DNA from: an uncultured Mucilaginibacter sp.
GTDB lineage: Bacteria > Bacteroidota > Bacteroidia > Sphingobacteriales > Sphingobacteriaceae
Direction of reading: 5' to 3'
Assembly (NCBI GenBank): GCA_946479225.1
Contig: CAMLFI010000026.1
Coordinates: 1 to 13,782, forward strand
DNA length: 13,782 nt
Part shown: one piece after another, positions 6,789 to 13,782 of the stretch
Position numbering within the stretch: position 1 is the first letter of the stretch
How the letters are laid out: each line of letters opens with the position of its first letter
Translations under genes and position numbers: made by a program
Notes under the pieces: model-generated
Told to the model about the DNA's origin: nothing
The model's database searches: none
The model's input: the letters and a program-made list of their open reading frames with translations, nothing else

Positions 6789-7919
6789 TTAAAGCCTTTG
6801 GGCCAAGCGGTTAACCATTATATTCTTCCATGCAGTAAACTCGCCTGATATGATCTTAGCGCGTGCCTCTGCCATTAGCCACAAATAAAAATGCAGATTG
6901 TGCAATGTAGCTATTTGCGCGCCCAGCATTTCGCCCGAGTGTATTAAATGGCGTAAATAAGCTTTTGTGTACTGCTTATCTGCAAACAGGGTGCTATCGT
7001 CCTCTATCGGCGAAAAGTCATCCTTCCACTTTTCATTTTTTATATTGATAACGCCATTCTTTGTGAAAAGCATACCGTTGCGGGCATTGCGGGTAGGCAT
7101 AACACAGTCAAACATATCCACACCCAAGGCAATATTCTCTAATAAGTTAACAGGCGTACCTACGCCCATTAAATAACGTGGTTTTTGCTCTGGTAATATA
7201 TTGCACACCAATTCTGTCATGGCATACATTTCTTCGGCAGGTTCACCTACTGATAAGCCGCCTATAGCGTTGCCTTCGCGCTCAAAGGAAGCAATAACTT
7301 CGGCTGAACGTACACGCAGGTCTTTGTAAACTGAGCCCTGCACAATTGGGAACAACGTTTGGCTATACCCGTATTTTGGCTCTGTGCTGTCAAACCTGTC
7401 GCAGCAGCGTTTAAGCCAGCGGTGCGTCATTTCAATAGACTTTTTAGCATAGTTATAGTCGCAGGGATAAGGCGTACATTCATCAAATGCCATTATAATA
7501 TCCGCGCCTATCACACGCTGTATATCCATTACATTCTCGGGCGTAAACAAATGCTTCGAGCCATCAATATGCGAGCGGAAAGTAACTCCTTCTTCTTTTA
7601 TCTTACGCACTTCGCTTAACGAGTAAACCTGGTAACCACCGCTATCGGTCAGTATCGGCCCATCCCAACCGTTAAATTTATGCAGGCCGCCTGCCCGTTC
7701 AAGCACATCCAAACCCGGCCTTAAATAAAGATGATAGGTATTACCTAAAATTATTTTGGCTTCTATATCGTCTTTCAACTCGCGCTGGTGCACGGCTTTT
7801 ACAGTACCAGCGGTACCCACAGGCATAAAAATTGGAGTTGGTATAGTTCCGTGGTCGGTTATGATCTGGCCCGCGCGGGCTTTTGATAGCGGATCTTGTG
7901 CTGTTAAATTAAATTTCAT
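6789..7919 (-). CDS. tgt: tRNA-guanine transglycosylase (queuine tRNA-ribosyltransferase) with degenerate zinc site
   Basis: The enzyme swaps guanine-34 of tRNAs for Asp, Asn, His and Tyr for preQ1 on the way to queuosine. The 376-residue length is normal. Key parts are D92 in TDSGGYQVYS, D146 in FDECTPYP, the base-binding GGLSVGE (220-226), and the nucleophile D271 in DMFDCVMPTRNARNG. The C-terminal zinc site is unusual. Aligned with E. coli TGT, the three cysteines C302, C304 and C307 are replaced by S309, L311 and D314, while the histidine is kept (H340 in TLHNL). The helix that follows (KAYLRHL) is conserved, so a sequencing error or frameshift is unlikely. I recall similar replacements in other Bacteroidota but could not check. 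It is the first gene of tgt-lptF/G-eamA. Confidence 0.96.
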   Translation of the reverse strand: MKFNLTAQDPLSKARAGQIITDHGTIPTPIFMPVGTAGTVKAVHQRELKDDIEAKIILGNTYHLYLRPGLDVLERAGGLHKFNGWDGPILTDSGGYQVYSLSEVRKIKEEGVTFRSHIDGSKHLFTPENVMDIQRVIGADIIMAFDECTPYPCDYNYAKKSIEMTHRWLKRCCDRFDSTEPKYGYSQTLFPIVQGSVYKDLRVRSAEVIASFEREGNAIGGLSVGEPAEEMYAMTELVCNILPEQKPRYLMGVGTPVNLLENIALGVDMFDCVMPTRNARNGMLFTKNGVINIKNEKWKDDFSPIEDDSTLFADKQYTKAYLRHLIHSGEMLGAQIATLHNLHFYLWLMAEARAKIISGEFTAWKNIMVNRLAQRL

Positions 7920-7930
7920 TTTGCAGGGGG

Positions 7931-7938
7931 CAAAGTTA
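7931..7938 (-). promoter_or_regulatory. Putative -7 box for the tgt operon
   Basis: On the minus strand this reads TAACTTTG, matching every fixed position of the Bacteroidota -7 consensus TAnnTTTG. It lies 11 nt before the tgt ATG, so the mRNA leader would be only a few bases long. No good -33 TTG is present; the inverted repeat that begins at 7941 occupies that position instead. Confidence 0.5.
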
Positions 7939-7940
7939 AT

Positions 7941-8045
7941 GAATAGTGAGCAGTGATTGGCGGTCAGAGATCAGGAAAGTTTAATAGAGTGGGCAGCAAC
8001 CGCAAACGATTAATTAAACTAATCACCAATCTCTACTCACTATTC
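7941..8045. repeat. Imperfect inverted repeat, 27-nt arms, between tgt and the glycosyltransferase gene
   Basis: The left arm (7941-7967) and right arm (8019-8045) are reverse complements at 22 of 27 positions. The outer 10 bases are perfect (GAATAGTGAG against CTCACTATTC). The 51-nt spacer is AT-rich. The arms lie between the putative -7 boxes of the two divergent operons. It could be a REP/MITE-like intergenic element or a folded operator; no transposase or target duplication was recognised. Confidence 0.65.
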
Positions 8046-8069
8046 AACTAAAAATTCAACTAAATTTAA

Positions 8070-8077
8070 CAACTTTG
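8070..8077 (+). promoter_or_regulatory. Putative -7 box for the glycosyltransferase-sigma-rsmG operon
   Basis: CAACTTTG matches TAnnTTTG except in the first base, and continues with CTGCC, much like the tgt element on the other strand (TAACTTTGCCCCC). It overlaps the TTG codon at 8075 that opens the longest reading frame. If this is the promoter, translation must begin farther down, for example at GTG 8096. No clear -33 TTG is present. Confidence 0.35.
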
Positions 8078-9220
8078 CTGCCTCATTTAAATTCAGTGTT
8101 AGATCTTTATTTACGCATTACTTTACTGGGTATTTTTTTGCTGACGTTCGTTATTCAGTTGTATTATCTGGTTGCACATCAGCGGTCGTTAGCTATTTAC
8201 CAGCCTACCGAAGCGTTGCCTGAGGCCAAATTGCCCATATCTGTTATAATAAGCGCCCGTAATGAAGAGAACAATCTAAAGGACAATCTGCCTGCCATAC
8301 TGGAACAGAATTATCCGGATTTTGAAGTAATTGTTGTAAATGACTGCTCGGTAGACGACTCGGACCTTGTTTTAAACGAGTTACAAAAACATTACCCGCA
8401 CCTTAAAGTGGTTACCAAAACCGAGCATGTACGCTTTAAAACAGGTAAAAAATTCGCCCTTACCCTGGGCATAAAAGCGGCAACGCATGAGCACCTGTTA
8501 TTTACAGATGCAGATTGCAGCCCGGCCTCAAAAAACTGGATAACCTATATGGCCGCTAAGTTTGAGCATCCGCAAACACAAATTGTTTTAGGATACTCGC
8601 CTTATATTGAAACAAAAAAGATCCTAAATTCGATCATCCGCTTTGAGACCTTAAAAACAGCAATAAATTATTTGTCGGCAGCTTTAAATGGTAATGCATA
8701 TATGGGCATAGGCCGCAATTTGGCTTATACCAAAACTTTATTTTTTGCGAATAAGGGCTTTGCATCGCATATGCACGTACTGTCAGGCGATGACGATCTG
8801 TTTGTTAATCAAAATGCGACTCAAGGCAATACAGCTATTGAGATCCATCCTGATGCTTTTATTTATACCCCGGCCAAGACATCATTTAGCGACTTGTACC
8901 GCCAGAAAAAGCGACATATGGGTGTAGGGAAGCTATATCGTGCCAAACACCGACGCATGCTGAGTGCCGACGCGTTGAGTGGATTAGCGTTTTATGTTGT
9001 ATTTGCGGCATGCCTTATTTTAAATATAGAACCTTTATGGGTTTTTGGTGTTTTTATAATGCGATGGATAATACAGCTTATTATTTATAGTAAGATATTT
9101 AAAAAATTAGCCGCTATGCCGCAGCTTTGGTATATGCCGCTGATGGATTTTGTTTACTACATTTACATAAGTGTATTTGGCCTTATCGGTACACTCGTAA
9201 AAACCAGGCAATGGAAATAA
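8075..9220 (+). CDS. Membrane-anchored family 2 glycosyltransferase
   Basis: The protein has an N-terminal membrane helix (about residues 12-32), a cytosolic GT-A domain (about 53-290) and two or three C-terminal helices (about 302-377). GT2 marks are the start ISVIISARNEENNL (55-68), ND at 89-90, the metal- and nucleotide-sugar-binding D145-A-D147, and the acidic GDDD (238-241) in the acceptor/catalytic-base region. RQKKR (276-280) stands where processive relatives carry QxxRW. It probably adds sugar to a lipid or polysaccharide at the inner membrane; the product is unknown. No ATG exists in frame upstream of the domain. TTG 8075 opens the frame, and GTG 8096 is an alternative that still keeps the first helix. 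Its end overlaps the sigma-factor gene by 10 nt. Confidence 0.88.
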   Translation: MLPHLNSVLDLYLRITLLGIFLLTFVIQLYYLVAHQRSLAIYQPTEALPEAKLPISVIISARNEENNLKDNLPAILEQNYPDFEVIVVNDCSVDDSDLVLNELQKHYPHLKVVTKTEHVRFKTGKKFALTLGIKAATHEHLLFTDADCSPASKNWITYMAAKFEHPQTQIVLGYSPYIETKKILNSIIRFETLKTAINYLSAALNGNAYMGIGRNLAYTKTLFFANKGFASHMHVLSGDDDLFVNQNATQGNTAIEIHPDAFIYTPAKTSFSDLYRQKKRHMGVGKLYRAKHRRMLSADALSGLAFYVVFAACLILNIEPLWVFGVFIMRWIIQLIIYSKIFKKLAAMPQLWYMPLMDFVYYIYISVFGLIGTLVKTRQWK

Positions 9221-9816
9221 ACGCCAATTTTACCGAAAATGCAAAAAACGACTTTCACCTGGTTGTGAAAGCACGTGAAGGCAATCAGAAAGCCTACGCT
9301 GATTTAATGCATCGGTACAAAGATTCCATTTATTTTATGGTGCTTAAAATGGTGAACAATAAAGAGGACGCCATGGATCTTACTGTTGAAACCTTTGCCA
9401 AGGCTTTTGAAAAGCTGGAAAAATATCAGCCTGATTATGCCTTTAGCACCTGGTTGTTTAGGGTTGCCACTAATAATTGTATAGATTTTATCCGCAAAAA
9501 GAAACTGAATACGCTTTCCATCCACGGAATGATGGATGAGGACGGCGAAGAAAAGCAACTGCAAATAAAGGCTGATGTTTTGAACCCTGAGGAAACATCC
9601 ATAAAAAAGCAACAAACCGAAGAATTAAAGCTGCTTATACAGAGTTTACCACAGCGATACCGTAATTTAATAACCCTCCGTTATTTTGACGAGCTATCCT
9701 ACGAGGAAATATCTCAGCAGTTGGATCTGCCTTTAGGTACCGTTAAGGCACAATTATTTAGAGCCCGATACTTGTTAGGCAACATTATAAACCGTGTTAG
9801 CAGAGATGACATCTGA
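9211..9816 (+). CDS. ECF-type RNA polymerase sigma factor
   Basis: This 201-residue protein has the two-domain build of extracytoplasmic-function sigma factors. Region 2 spans about 20-97, with DLTVETFAKAFEKLEKY and FSTWLFRVATNNCIDFIRKK for core binding and -10 recognition. Region 4 spans about 140-190, with LPQRYRNLITLRYFDELSYEE followed by the helix-turn-helix ISQQLDLPLGTVKAQLFRAR. ATG at 9211 was chosen because it starts ten bases before the glycosyltransferase stop and gives a normal length; the earlier in-frame ATG at 9127 would add 28 unrelated residues. No anti-sigma factor gene is adjacent, unlike many ECF loci. The overlap on both sides suggests constitutive coexpression in one operon. 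Its target genes cannot be inferred. Confidence 0.93.
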   Translation: MEINANFTENAKNDFHLVVKAREGNQKAYADLMHRYKDSIYFMVLKMVNNKEDAMDLTVETFAKAFEKLEKYQPDYAFSTWLFRVATNNCIDFIRKKKLNTLSIHGMMDEDGEEKQLQIKADVLNPEETSIKKQQTEELKLLIQSLPQRYRNLITLRYFDELSYEEISQQLDLPLGTVKAQLFRARYLLGNIINRVSRDDI

Positions 9817-10435
9817 GGCTTTATTTTCTTATTTTCCTGATCTTACCGCAACGCAAAAACAGCAGCTTGAAAGCTTGCCCGGGCTTTATGATTTGTGGAA
9901 CAACCAGATCAACGTTATCTCGCGCAAGGATATCGATCAGTTATTTGAGCGGCATGTGCTTCACTCCTTAGGGATAGCTAAAGTAATGCCGTTTTTGCCC
10001 GGCGAAAAGGTGCTTGATGTGGGTACAGGCGGGGGCTTCCCGGGTATACCGCTGGCCATTATGTTTCCTGAAACTCAGTTCTTTTTAGTGGATTCCATAG
10101 GAAAAAAAATAAAAGTAGTGCAGGAAGTAGCTAGTGCACTTGGGCTTAAAAATGTGCGTGCCGCGCATGTACGCGCAGAGCAAGTTGATGAGAAATTTGA
10201 TTTTGTGGTGTCAAGAGCGGTAACGCGATTAAAAGACTTCCATCCCTGGATAAAAAACAAGTATAACAAGCAATCAAAAAACACCCTAGCCAACGGCCTT
10301 TTATATTTAAAGGGGGGTGATCTGACCGAAGAGATAGCCGAATCAGGTTTAAAAGTGCTGCAATTTTACCTGAAGGATTTTTTTAAGGAAGAATTTTTTG
10401 ATACCAAACAGGTTATTTACGTTAAAGCCTTATAA
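9806..10435 (+). CDS. rsmG: 16S rRNA (guanine-527-N7)-methyltransferase RsmG (GidB)
   Basis: RsmG methylates N7 of G527 in 16S rRNA with S-adenosylmethionine; loss of it gives low-level streptomycin resistance in several bacteria. From ATG 9806 it has 209 residues, the usual size. The family parts are visible: WNNQINVISRKDIDQLFERH (31-50), the SAM-binding motif LDVGTGGGFPGIPLA (70-84), acidic D96 in FLVDSIGKKIKVV, and VVSRAVTRL (134-142). A GTG at 9794 is also in frame, but the ATG gives the normal N-terminus. The start lies inside the last codons of the sigma-factor gene (11-nt overlap), so translational coupling is likely. It is the last gene of this operon. Confidence 0.95.
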   Translation: MTSEALFSYFPDLTATQKQQLESLPGLYDLWNNQINVISRKDIDQLFERHVLHSLGIAKVMPFLPGEKVLDVGTGGGFPGIPLAIMFPETQFFLVDSIGKKIKVVQEVASALGLKNVRAAHVRAEQVDEKFDFVVSRAVTRLKDFHPWIKNKYNKQSKNTLANGLLYLKGGDLTEEIAESGLKVLQFYLKDFFKEEFFDTKQVIYVKAL

Positions 10436-10520
10436 AGCAAACCGATCCGGGAGCGGAACCGCGACCCCCTTGGTATCCGCCATCCCCGAAATCGGTTGCA
10501 ATTCTTTAGTTAATAATACA

Positions 10521-10706
10521 TCAAGCTGCCGTTTGTTCGCTTTGCTGATGATCGCGAAAAAGGATATATACATCTTTGCTGCACCGCTCGCAGAAATAAA
10601 CTTTAAAAGGCAAGTAAAAAAGCACATGCTTAATAAACCAGCTTCGTTTTTCGCGGTGATGAAATGACGACTGGCAAGCCGGACAGATTAGTAATGATCT
10701 TTTCAT
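10521..10706 (-). CDS. Small cysteine-rich (zinc-ribbon-like) protein, copy 2
   Basis: This 61-residue basic protein has two CxxC pairs (C8/C11 and C39/C42) separated by an aromatic, hydrophobic stretch (WFIKHVLFYLPFKVYF). The layout suggests a small zinc ribbon. It is a clear paralogue of the protein encoded just upstream at 10744-10938: 19 of 43 aligned residues are identical, with the same cysteine spacing. The frame extends to a TTG at 10718, but the ATG at 10706 is the better start. The gap to the upstream copy is small, so both are probably one transcript. The function is unknown. Its end faces the end of rsmG. Confidence 0.7.
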   Translation of the reverse strand: MKRSLLICPACQSSFHHREKRSWFIKHVLFYLPFKVYFCERCSKDVYILFRDHQQSEQTAA

Positions 10707-10743
10707 TTTGTTTTTCAATTGGTAATTGCAGGATCGTTAATTT

Positions 10744-10938
10744 TTAAACAGACGCATATTTTCTTTCTTTTTTTGAAGTCATAAAACGGTAACGGACCTT
10801 CAGGCAATGAGCGCAGAAGTAAGTCTTTATCGGCATAAAAAATAATACGTTTTTAAAAAACCAATTTAGAGGTACTTTATAGTGATAAACTGTTTTGCAC
10901 TTACTGCATTTAAGCAAAGGCTTCTCATTATCCGGCAT
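10744..10938 (-). CDS. Small cysteine-rich (zinc-ribbon-like) protein, copy 1
   Basis: This 64-residue basic protein contains CSKC (C11/C14) and CAHC (C42/C45), with NWFFKNVLFFMPIKTYF between them. The tail is lysine- and arginine-rich (TSKKERKY). Shared with its downstream neighbour are the leucine pair before the first CxxC, one histidine, WF, K, VLF, P, K and YFC, and a lysine and tyrosine after the last CxxC. That matches a family held together by zinc and aromatic packing. It is preceded by a palindromic element at 11004-11025. I do not recognise a named family with certainty; a role in nucleic-acid or protein binding is only a guess. Confidence 0.7.
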   Translation of the reverse strand: MPDNEKPLLKCSKCKTVYHYKVPLNWFFKNVLFFMPIKTYFCAHCLKVRYRFMTSKKERKYASV

Positions 10939-11003
10939 AACTTGTTGTTTATTTAGGTATTGTTAAATAACAGTACTAAAGTATAGCGCTTCAAACGCCC
11001 GGG

Positions 11004-11025
11004 AAATACCAATTGATAGGTATTT
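11004..11025. promoter_or_regulatory. Inverted repeat upstream of the microprotein pair
   Basis: AAATACC (11004-11010) and GGTATTT (11019-11025) form a 7-bp stem around AATTGATA. On the plus strand a T run follows, giving terminator form, but no plus-strand gene ends here. Lying about 65 bp before the microprotein start and after the slyD-like terminator, it may instead be an operator or part of that promoter region. Confidence 0.35.
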
Positions 11026-11042
11026 TTTAAAGTTTGTTTCAC

Positions 11043-11075
11043 AAAAAAGGCTGTCTCTTTTAGGGAGACAGCCTT
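11043..11075 (-). terminator. Rho-independent terminator of the SlyD-like gene
   Basis: On the minus strand an 11-bp perfect stem (AAGGCTGTCTC with GAGACAGCCTT) encloses a 7-nt loop and continues into TTTTTT. It lies 25 nt after the stop of the FKBP-type isomerase gene. This is the cleanest terminator in the window after the one at 757-795. Confidence 0.9.
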
Positions 11076-11100
11076 GTGGTATATTTGAATACTTCTATTA

Positions 11101-11598
11101 TTAGTGACTGTGATGTCCGTCTATACCGTGAGCATGGCCGTGAGACAATTCTTCGGGTGTAGCAGGGCGAACGTTAAGGATGTTTCCTTTAAAGTGCAGC
11201 TCCTGGCCCGCCATTGGGTGGTTAAGGTCAACAACAACCGAATCTTCGGCTACTGATACTACCTGACCTTGAAAACGGTTACCATTGTTATCCTGCAAAG
11301 GCAGGATTGAACCTATTTCGGGCACATCTGTACCGTTAAACATTTCTTTTGGCAAATTGGCTACAGCTTCGTCGTCATACTCGCCGTAAGCATCCTCTGC
11401 TGTTAGTTTAAAATCATAGTTGTCGCCTGTTGACAATGCGCTTAAGTTCTCTTCAAACTTTGGCAGCATTTGGCCAACACCAAATAAAAAGGTTAGCGGC
11501 TGTTCCTGGGTTGCGCTTTCTACCAGGTTTTCTGTTCCGTCCTGGTCTACATACAGATCATATGTTACTGACACTACGTGTTGCGGTTCAATTTTCAT
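11101..11598 (-). CDS. FKBP-type peptidyl-prolyl cis-trans isomerase, SlyD-like
   Basis: This 165-residue cytosolic folding helper speeds cis-trans isomerisation at proline and acts as a chaperone. The order is as in SlyD: an FKBP part (1-68) with VTYDLYV and FLFGVGQMLPKFEENL, an inserted flap (IF) chaperone domain (about 69-125) beginning AEDAYGEYDDEAV, then the FKBP end with LNHPMAGQELHFKGNILNVR (125-144). The tail HGHAHGIDGHHSH has six histidines and probably binds nickel or other metals, as SlyD does in hydrogenase maturation. The frame reaches back to 11622; ATG 11598 (MKIEPQHVVS) fits the family better. A good terminator follows. The upstream neighbour ends about 100 bp away, leaving room for its own promoter. 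Confidence 0.93.
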   Translation of the reverse strand: MKIEPQHVVSVTYDLYVDQDGTENLVESATQEQPLTFLFGVGQMLPKFEENLSALSTGDNYDFKLTAEDAYGEYDDEAVANLPKEMFNGTDVPEIGSILPLQDNNGNRFQGQVVSVAEDSVVVDLNHPMAGQELHFKGNILNVRPATPEELSHGHAHGIDGHHSH

Positions 11599-11702
11599 TA
11601 GTATTAATTTTACAATTTTCAATACGCCCTTCGCTGTGCTAACACTTTAAAGAACAGTTTAATTCCTCTTCATTACAAAAAGGCAGATTTATAAATAATG
11701 TT

Positions 11703-13712
11703 TCAGTTATTAATTTGTTTTAATGCACCGGCTATATCATCAGCAGGCAAACCACAGGTTTTATTTTTGCACACAAAAATTTTACTTGCTTGCCCAAACT
11801 TACCCTGCAGCAAAGGTAAACTTCCTTTTTTACCACCCAACATAATTTTATTAGGAATGTAATTTTTTTCCATTTCTGCGCGTAAGGCTTCTGCATTATT
11901 GCCGGTTATGGCTACTTCGTAAACCCCGAACACTTCGTCAGTAAGCAGCATAAACCAGTTGGAATATGATGAACCAAACTTAACCATATGCGGCATAACG
12001 TTACGCAACAACTGGGCGGATACGTCAAGGTAGTGCTCGTTGTACAGCAATAAACCCAACTTTTTCAGGTTGCGCGCCATTACCGAGTTGGATGCAGGTA
12101 TCACGCTATCCATTATTTCCGATTTACGGGCTATCAGTTGTTCGTCATCATCGCCGGTATAAAAGAAGATACCATCTTCTCCGTTATAATAATATAATAA
12201 CGCCCTGTCTGTTAAAAGTTTGGCGTTATCAAGCCATGTCTCATTAAAAGTAACTTCATACAAGGCTATAAATGCGTTTATCACATTGGCATAGTCATCT
12301 AAAAAAGCAACATCGGGCGCTGTGCTGCCGGGCTTTTTGTAGATACGGTGCAGCCTGCCATTCTCATCAATCAGATTTTTTGTGATGAATTGCGCATTCT
12401 TTAAAGCCAGTTCCAGATAGTAGTCGTCATTAAACGCCCTGTACGCATCGCAAAGTCCTTTTAACATCAACCCGTTCCACGATGCCAGGATCTTATCGTC
12501 AAGGCCCGGCCTTATGCGGTGACTGCGTGCTTCAAAAACTTTAGCTCGTGCTGCAGCTATCTTATCAAGCATCTCAGCAACAGGCATACCTAGTGCCTCG
12601 GCCAGATCGCTGTCCTTACCACGTTTAAACAGCACATTCGTCTCCTCCTCGGGCCAGTTGCCTTCATCGGTTATGTGGTAGTAAATGCAAAACACATCAG
12701 CCTCATTACCTAAAATAGTTACAATTTCATCTTTGGTAAACGTATAGAACTTGCCTTCCACCCCTTCGCTATCGGCGTCCAGCGCCGAGTAAAAGCCCCC
12801 CTCGGGCGAACAAAGTTCGCGTGCGGCAAAGTCAACTACTTCCTTAACTACTTGCTTATATTGTAGCTCAGGGCGCCAGGTATACGCCTCGGCATATAAA
12901 CTCACCAACTGCGCATTATCATACAGCATTTTCTCAAAGTGCGGTACATGCCACAGCCCATCAACCGAGTAGCGGGCGAAACCTCCGCCAACATGATCAT
13001 ATATGCCACCTTCCGCCATTTTTCGCAGCGTAAGCTGAACTGCAGAAGCAATATCTTCATCGCCGGCTAAATGCGCGTAATGCATCAAACTTATCCAGTT
13101 GTTCGGCATCGAGAATTTGGGTGCGGTACCCACTCCGCCTTCAACCCGGTCAAGATGTATCTTCCATACGTTTATTACCTGCTGTAGGTCGGCTTTAGTA
13201 TACTCCGACTGGTCTGTTACACGGTCCAATGTTTCAAAACGCTGTATGCCTTCTGTGAGCCTTACAGCATAATCTTCGGCCTCTTCGGGCTTTTGCTTAT
13301 ACAGATCGGCCAGGTTAAAAAGGATGCTTGTCCAGTCGTTTTTGCGGTAGTAGGTACCACCGTAGATTGGACGCTGATCCGGCAGGCAGATGCAGTTGAG
13401 CGGCCAGCCGCCCCTGCCTGTCATTAATTGTATAGCGCTCATGTATATCTGGTCAACATCGGGGCGTTCTTCCCTATCAACCTTAATACACACAAAGTAT
13501 TCGTTCATTACCGCGGCTACCTGCTCATCCTCAAAGCTTTCATGCTCCATAACATGGCACCAGTGGCAAGCCGAATAGCCAATGCTTACTATAATCAGCT
13601 TATTTTCATCTTTAGCTTTTTGCAATGCCTCTGCACCCCAGGGGTACCAGTTAACCGGGTTATTGGCATGTTGTAACAGATAGGGAGACGTTGATTTGGC
13701 CAACTTATTCAT
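11703..13712 (-). CDS. YyaL/DUF255 protein: thioredoxin-like domain plus (alpha/alpha)6 barrel (SPATA20 family)
   Basis: This 669-residue cytosolic protein is complete and of normal family length. The N-terminal thioredoxin-like domain (about 1-165) starts with [20 protein letters not shown], has the redox-like C49-H-W-C52 motif, and continues with [10 protein letters not shown] and GGWP (101-104). The rest is a helical barrel like N-acylglucosamine 2-epimerase or glycosidase folds, with [11 protein letters not shown] (258-268), [29 protein letters not shown] and [13 protein letters not shown] conserved late cysteine pair is also present (C648, C653). Relatives occur from bacteria to the human testis protein SPATA20, but no reaction has been firmly assigned. 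It appears to be transcribed alone. Confidence 0.93.
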   Translation of the reverse strand: MNKLAKSTSPYLLQHANNPVNWYPWGAEALQKAKDENKLIIVSIGYSACHWCHVMEHESFEDEQVAAVMNEYFVCIKVDREERPDVDQIYMSAIQLMTGRGGWPLNCICLPDQRPIYGGTYYRKNDWTSILFNLADLYKQKPEEAEDYAVRLTEGIQRFETLDRVTDQSEYTKADLQQVINVWKIHLDRVEGGVGTAPKFSMPNNWISLMHYAHLAGDEDIASAVQLTLRKMAEGGIYDHVGGGFARYSVDGLWHVPHFEKMLYDNAQLVSLYAEAYTWRPELQYKQVVKEVVDFAARELCSPEGGFYSALDADSEGVEGKFYTFTKDEIVTILGNEADVFCIYYHITDEGNWPEEETNVLFKRGKDSDLAEALGMPVAEMLDKIAAARAKVFEARSHRIRPGLDDKILASWNGLMLKGLCDAYRAFNDDYYLELALKNAQFITKNLIDENGRLHRIYKKPGSTAPDVAFLDDYANVINAFIALYEVTFNETWLDNAKLLTDRALLYYYNGEDGIFFYTGDDDEQLIARKSEIMDSVIPASNSVMARNLKKLGLLLYNEHYLDVSAQLLRNVMPHMVKFGSSYSNWFMLLTDEVFGVYEVAITGNNAEALRAEMEKNYIPNKIMLGGKKGSLPLLQGKFGQASKIFVCKNKTCGLPADDIAGALKQINN

Positions 13713-13728
13713 AATGGTAGATATTATG

Positions 13729-13736
13729 CAAAGATG
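13729..13736 (-). promoter_or_regulatory. Putative -7 box of the YyaL-type gene
   Basis: The minus-strand octamer is CATCTTTG, differing from TAnnTTTG only in the first base. It lies 16 nt before the ATG at 13712. A TTTTG at 13761-13765 could serve as the -33 element, although the 24-nt spacing is slightly long. Confidence 0.3.
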
Positions 13737-13782
13737 GCAAAAGCATTGCTAAAATATGGCCAAAAGCTATAGAATAAACGCA

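Noticed and set aside
10440..10497. Possible hairpin after rsmG (ACCGAT at 10441-10446 with ATCGGT at 10491-10496)
   Set aside because: The loop would be 44 nt long, the stem is short and no T run follows, so it is not a convincing terminator.
10430..10627. Minus-strand frame covering 10430-10627, with a protein-like end near the rsmG stop
   Set aside because: It overlaps the cysteine-rich microprotein gene in another frame. That gene ends at about the same length as its paralogue, so a frameshifted extension is not needed. The GC-richer patch at 10440-10500 remains unexplained but too short to call.

Overview
The window looks like ordinary chromosome from a member of the Bacteroidota, most likely family Sphingobacteriaceae (a Mucilaginibacter- or Pedobacter-like organism). 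This rests on protein character (a SMP-30 protein, a PutA-type proline dehydrogenase, the tgt-lptF/G arrangement, a zinc-less-looking TGT), on AT-rich leaders without Shine-Dalgarno sequences, and on several TAnnTTTG -7 boxes very close to start codons. Composition is moderately AT-rich. I see no phage, insertion sequence, CRISPR array, tRNA or rRNA.

Layout. (1) Positions 1-737, plus strand: the 3' part of a SMP-30/gluconolactonase-type beta-propeller gene. It ends at a strong hairpin terminator (757-795). (2) 738-1039: a convergent intergenic region rich in short repeats built on GTTTCAY. (3) 1040-2351, minus strand: an S4 RNA-binding protein followed 4 nt later by aroB (3-dehydroquinate synthase). 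(4) 2479-3657, plus strand: proline dehydrogenase. (5) 3691-3975, minus strand: a small two-helix LapA-like membrane protein. (6) 3976-4785: about 800 bp without a convincing gene, very AT-rich in the middle. (7) 4786-7919, minus strand: a tight operon tgt - lptF/G-type permease - EamA transporter, with junctions of 0 nt and a 1-nt overlap. (8) 7920-8074: a divergent promoter region holding a 27-nt imperfect inverted repeat. (9) 8075-10435, plus strand: a tightly coupled operon of a membrane glycosyltransferase, an ECF-type sigma factor and rsmG, with overlaps of 10 and 11 nt. (10) 10521-10938, minus strand: two tandem paralogous cysteine-rich microproteins. (11) 11101-11598, minus strand: a SlyD-like FKBP prolyl isomerase followed by a clear terminator. 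(12) 11703-13712, minus strand: a complete YyaL/DUF255 thioredoxin-fold protein.

Most genes are housekeeping: aromatic amino-acid synthesis, proline catabolism, tRNA queuosine modification, 16S rRNA methylation, LPS export and protein folding. I did not find a clear new multi-gene system. The points most worth a second look are the tandem CxxC...CxxC microproteins, the TGT that has lost all three zinc-ligand cysteines, the ECF sigma factor locked by overlaps between a glycosyltransferase and rsmG without an anti-sigma gene, the GTTTCAY repeat cluster, and the large inverted repeat between tgt and the glycosyltransferase gene.
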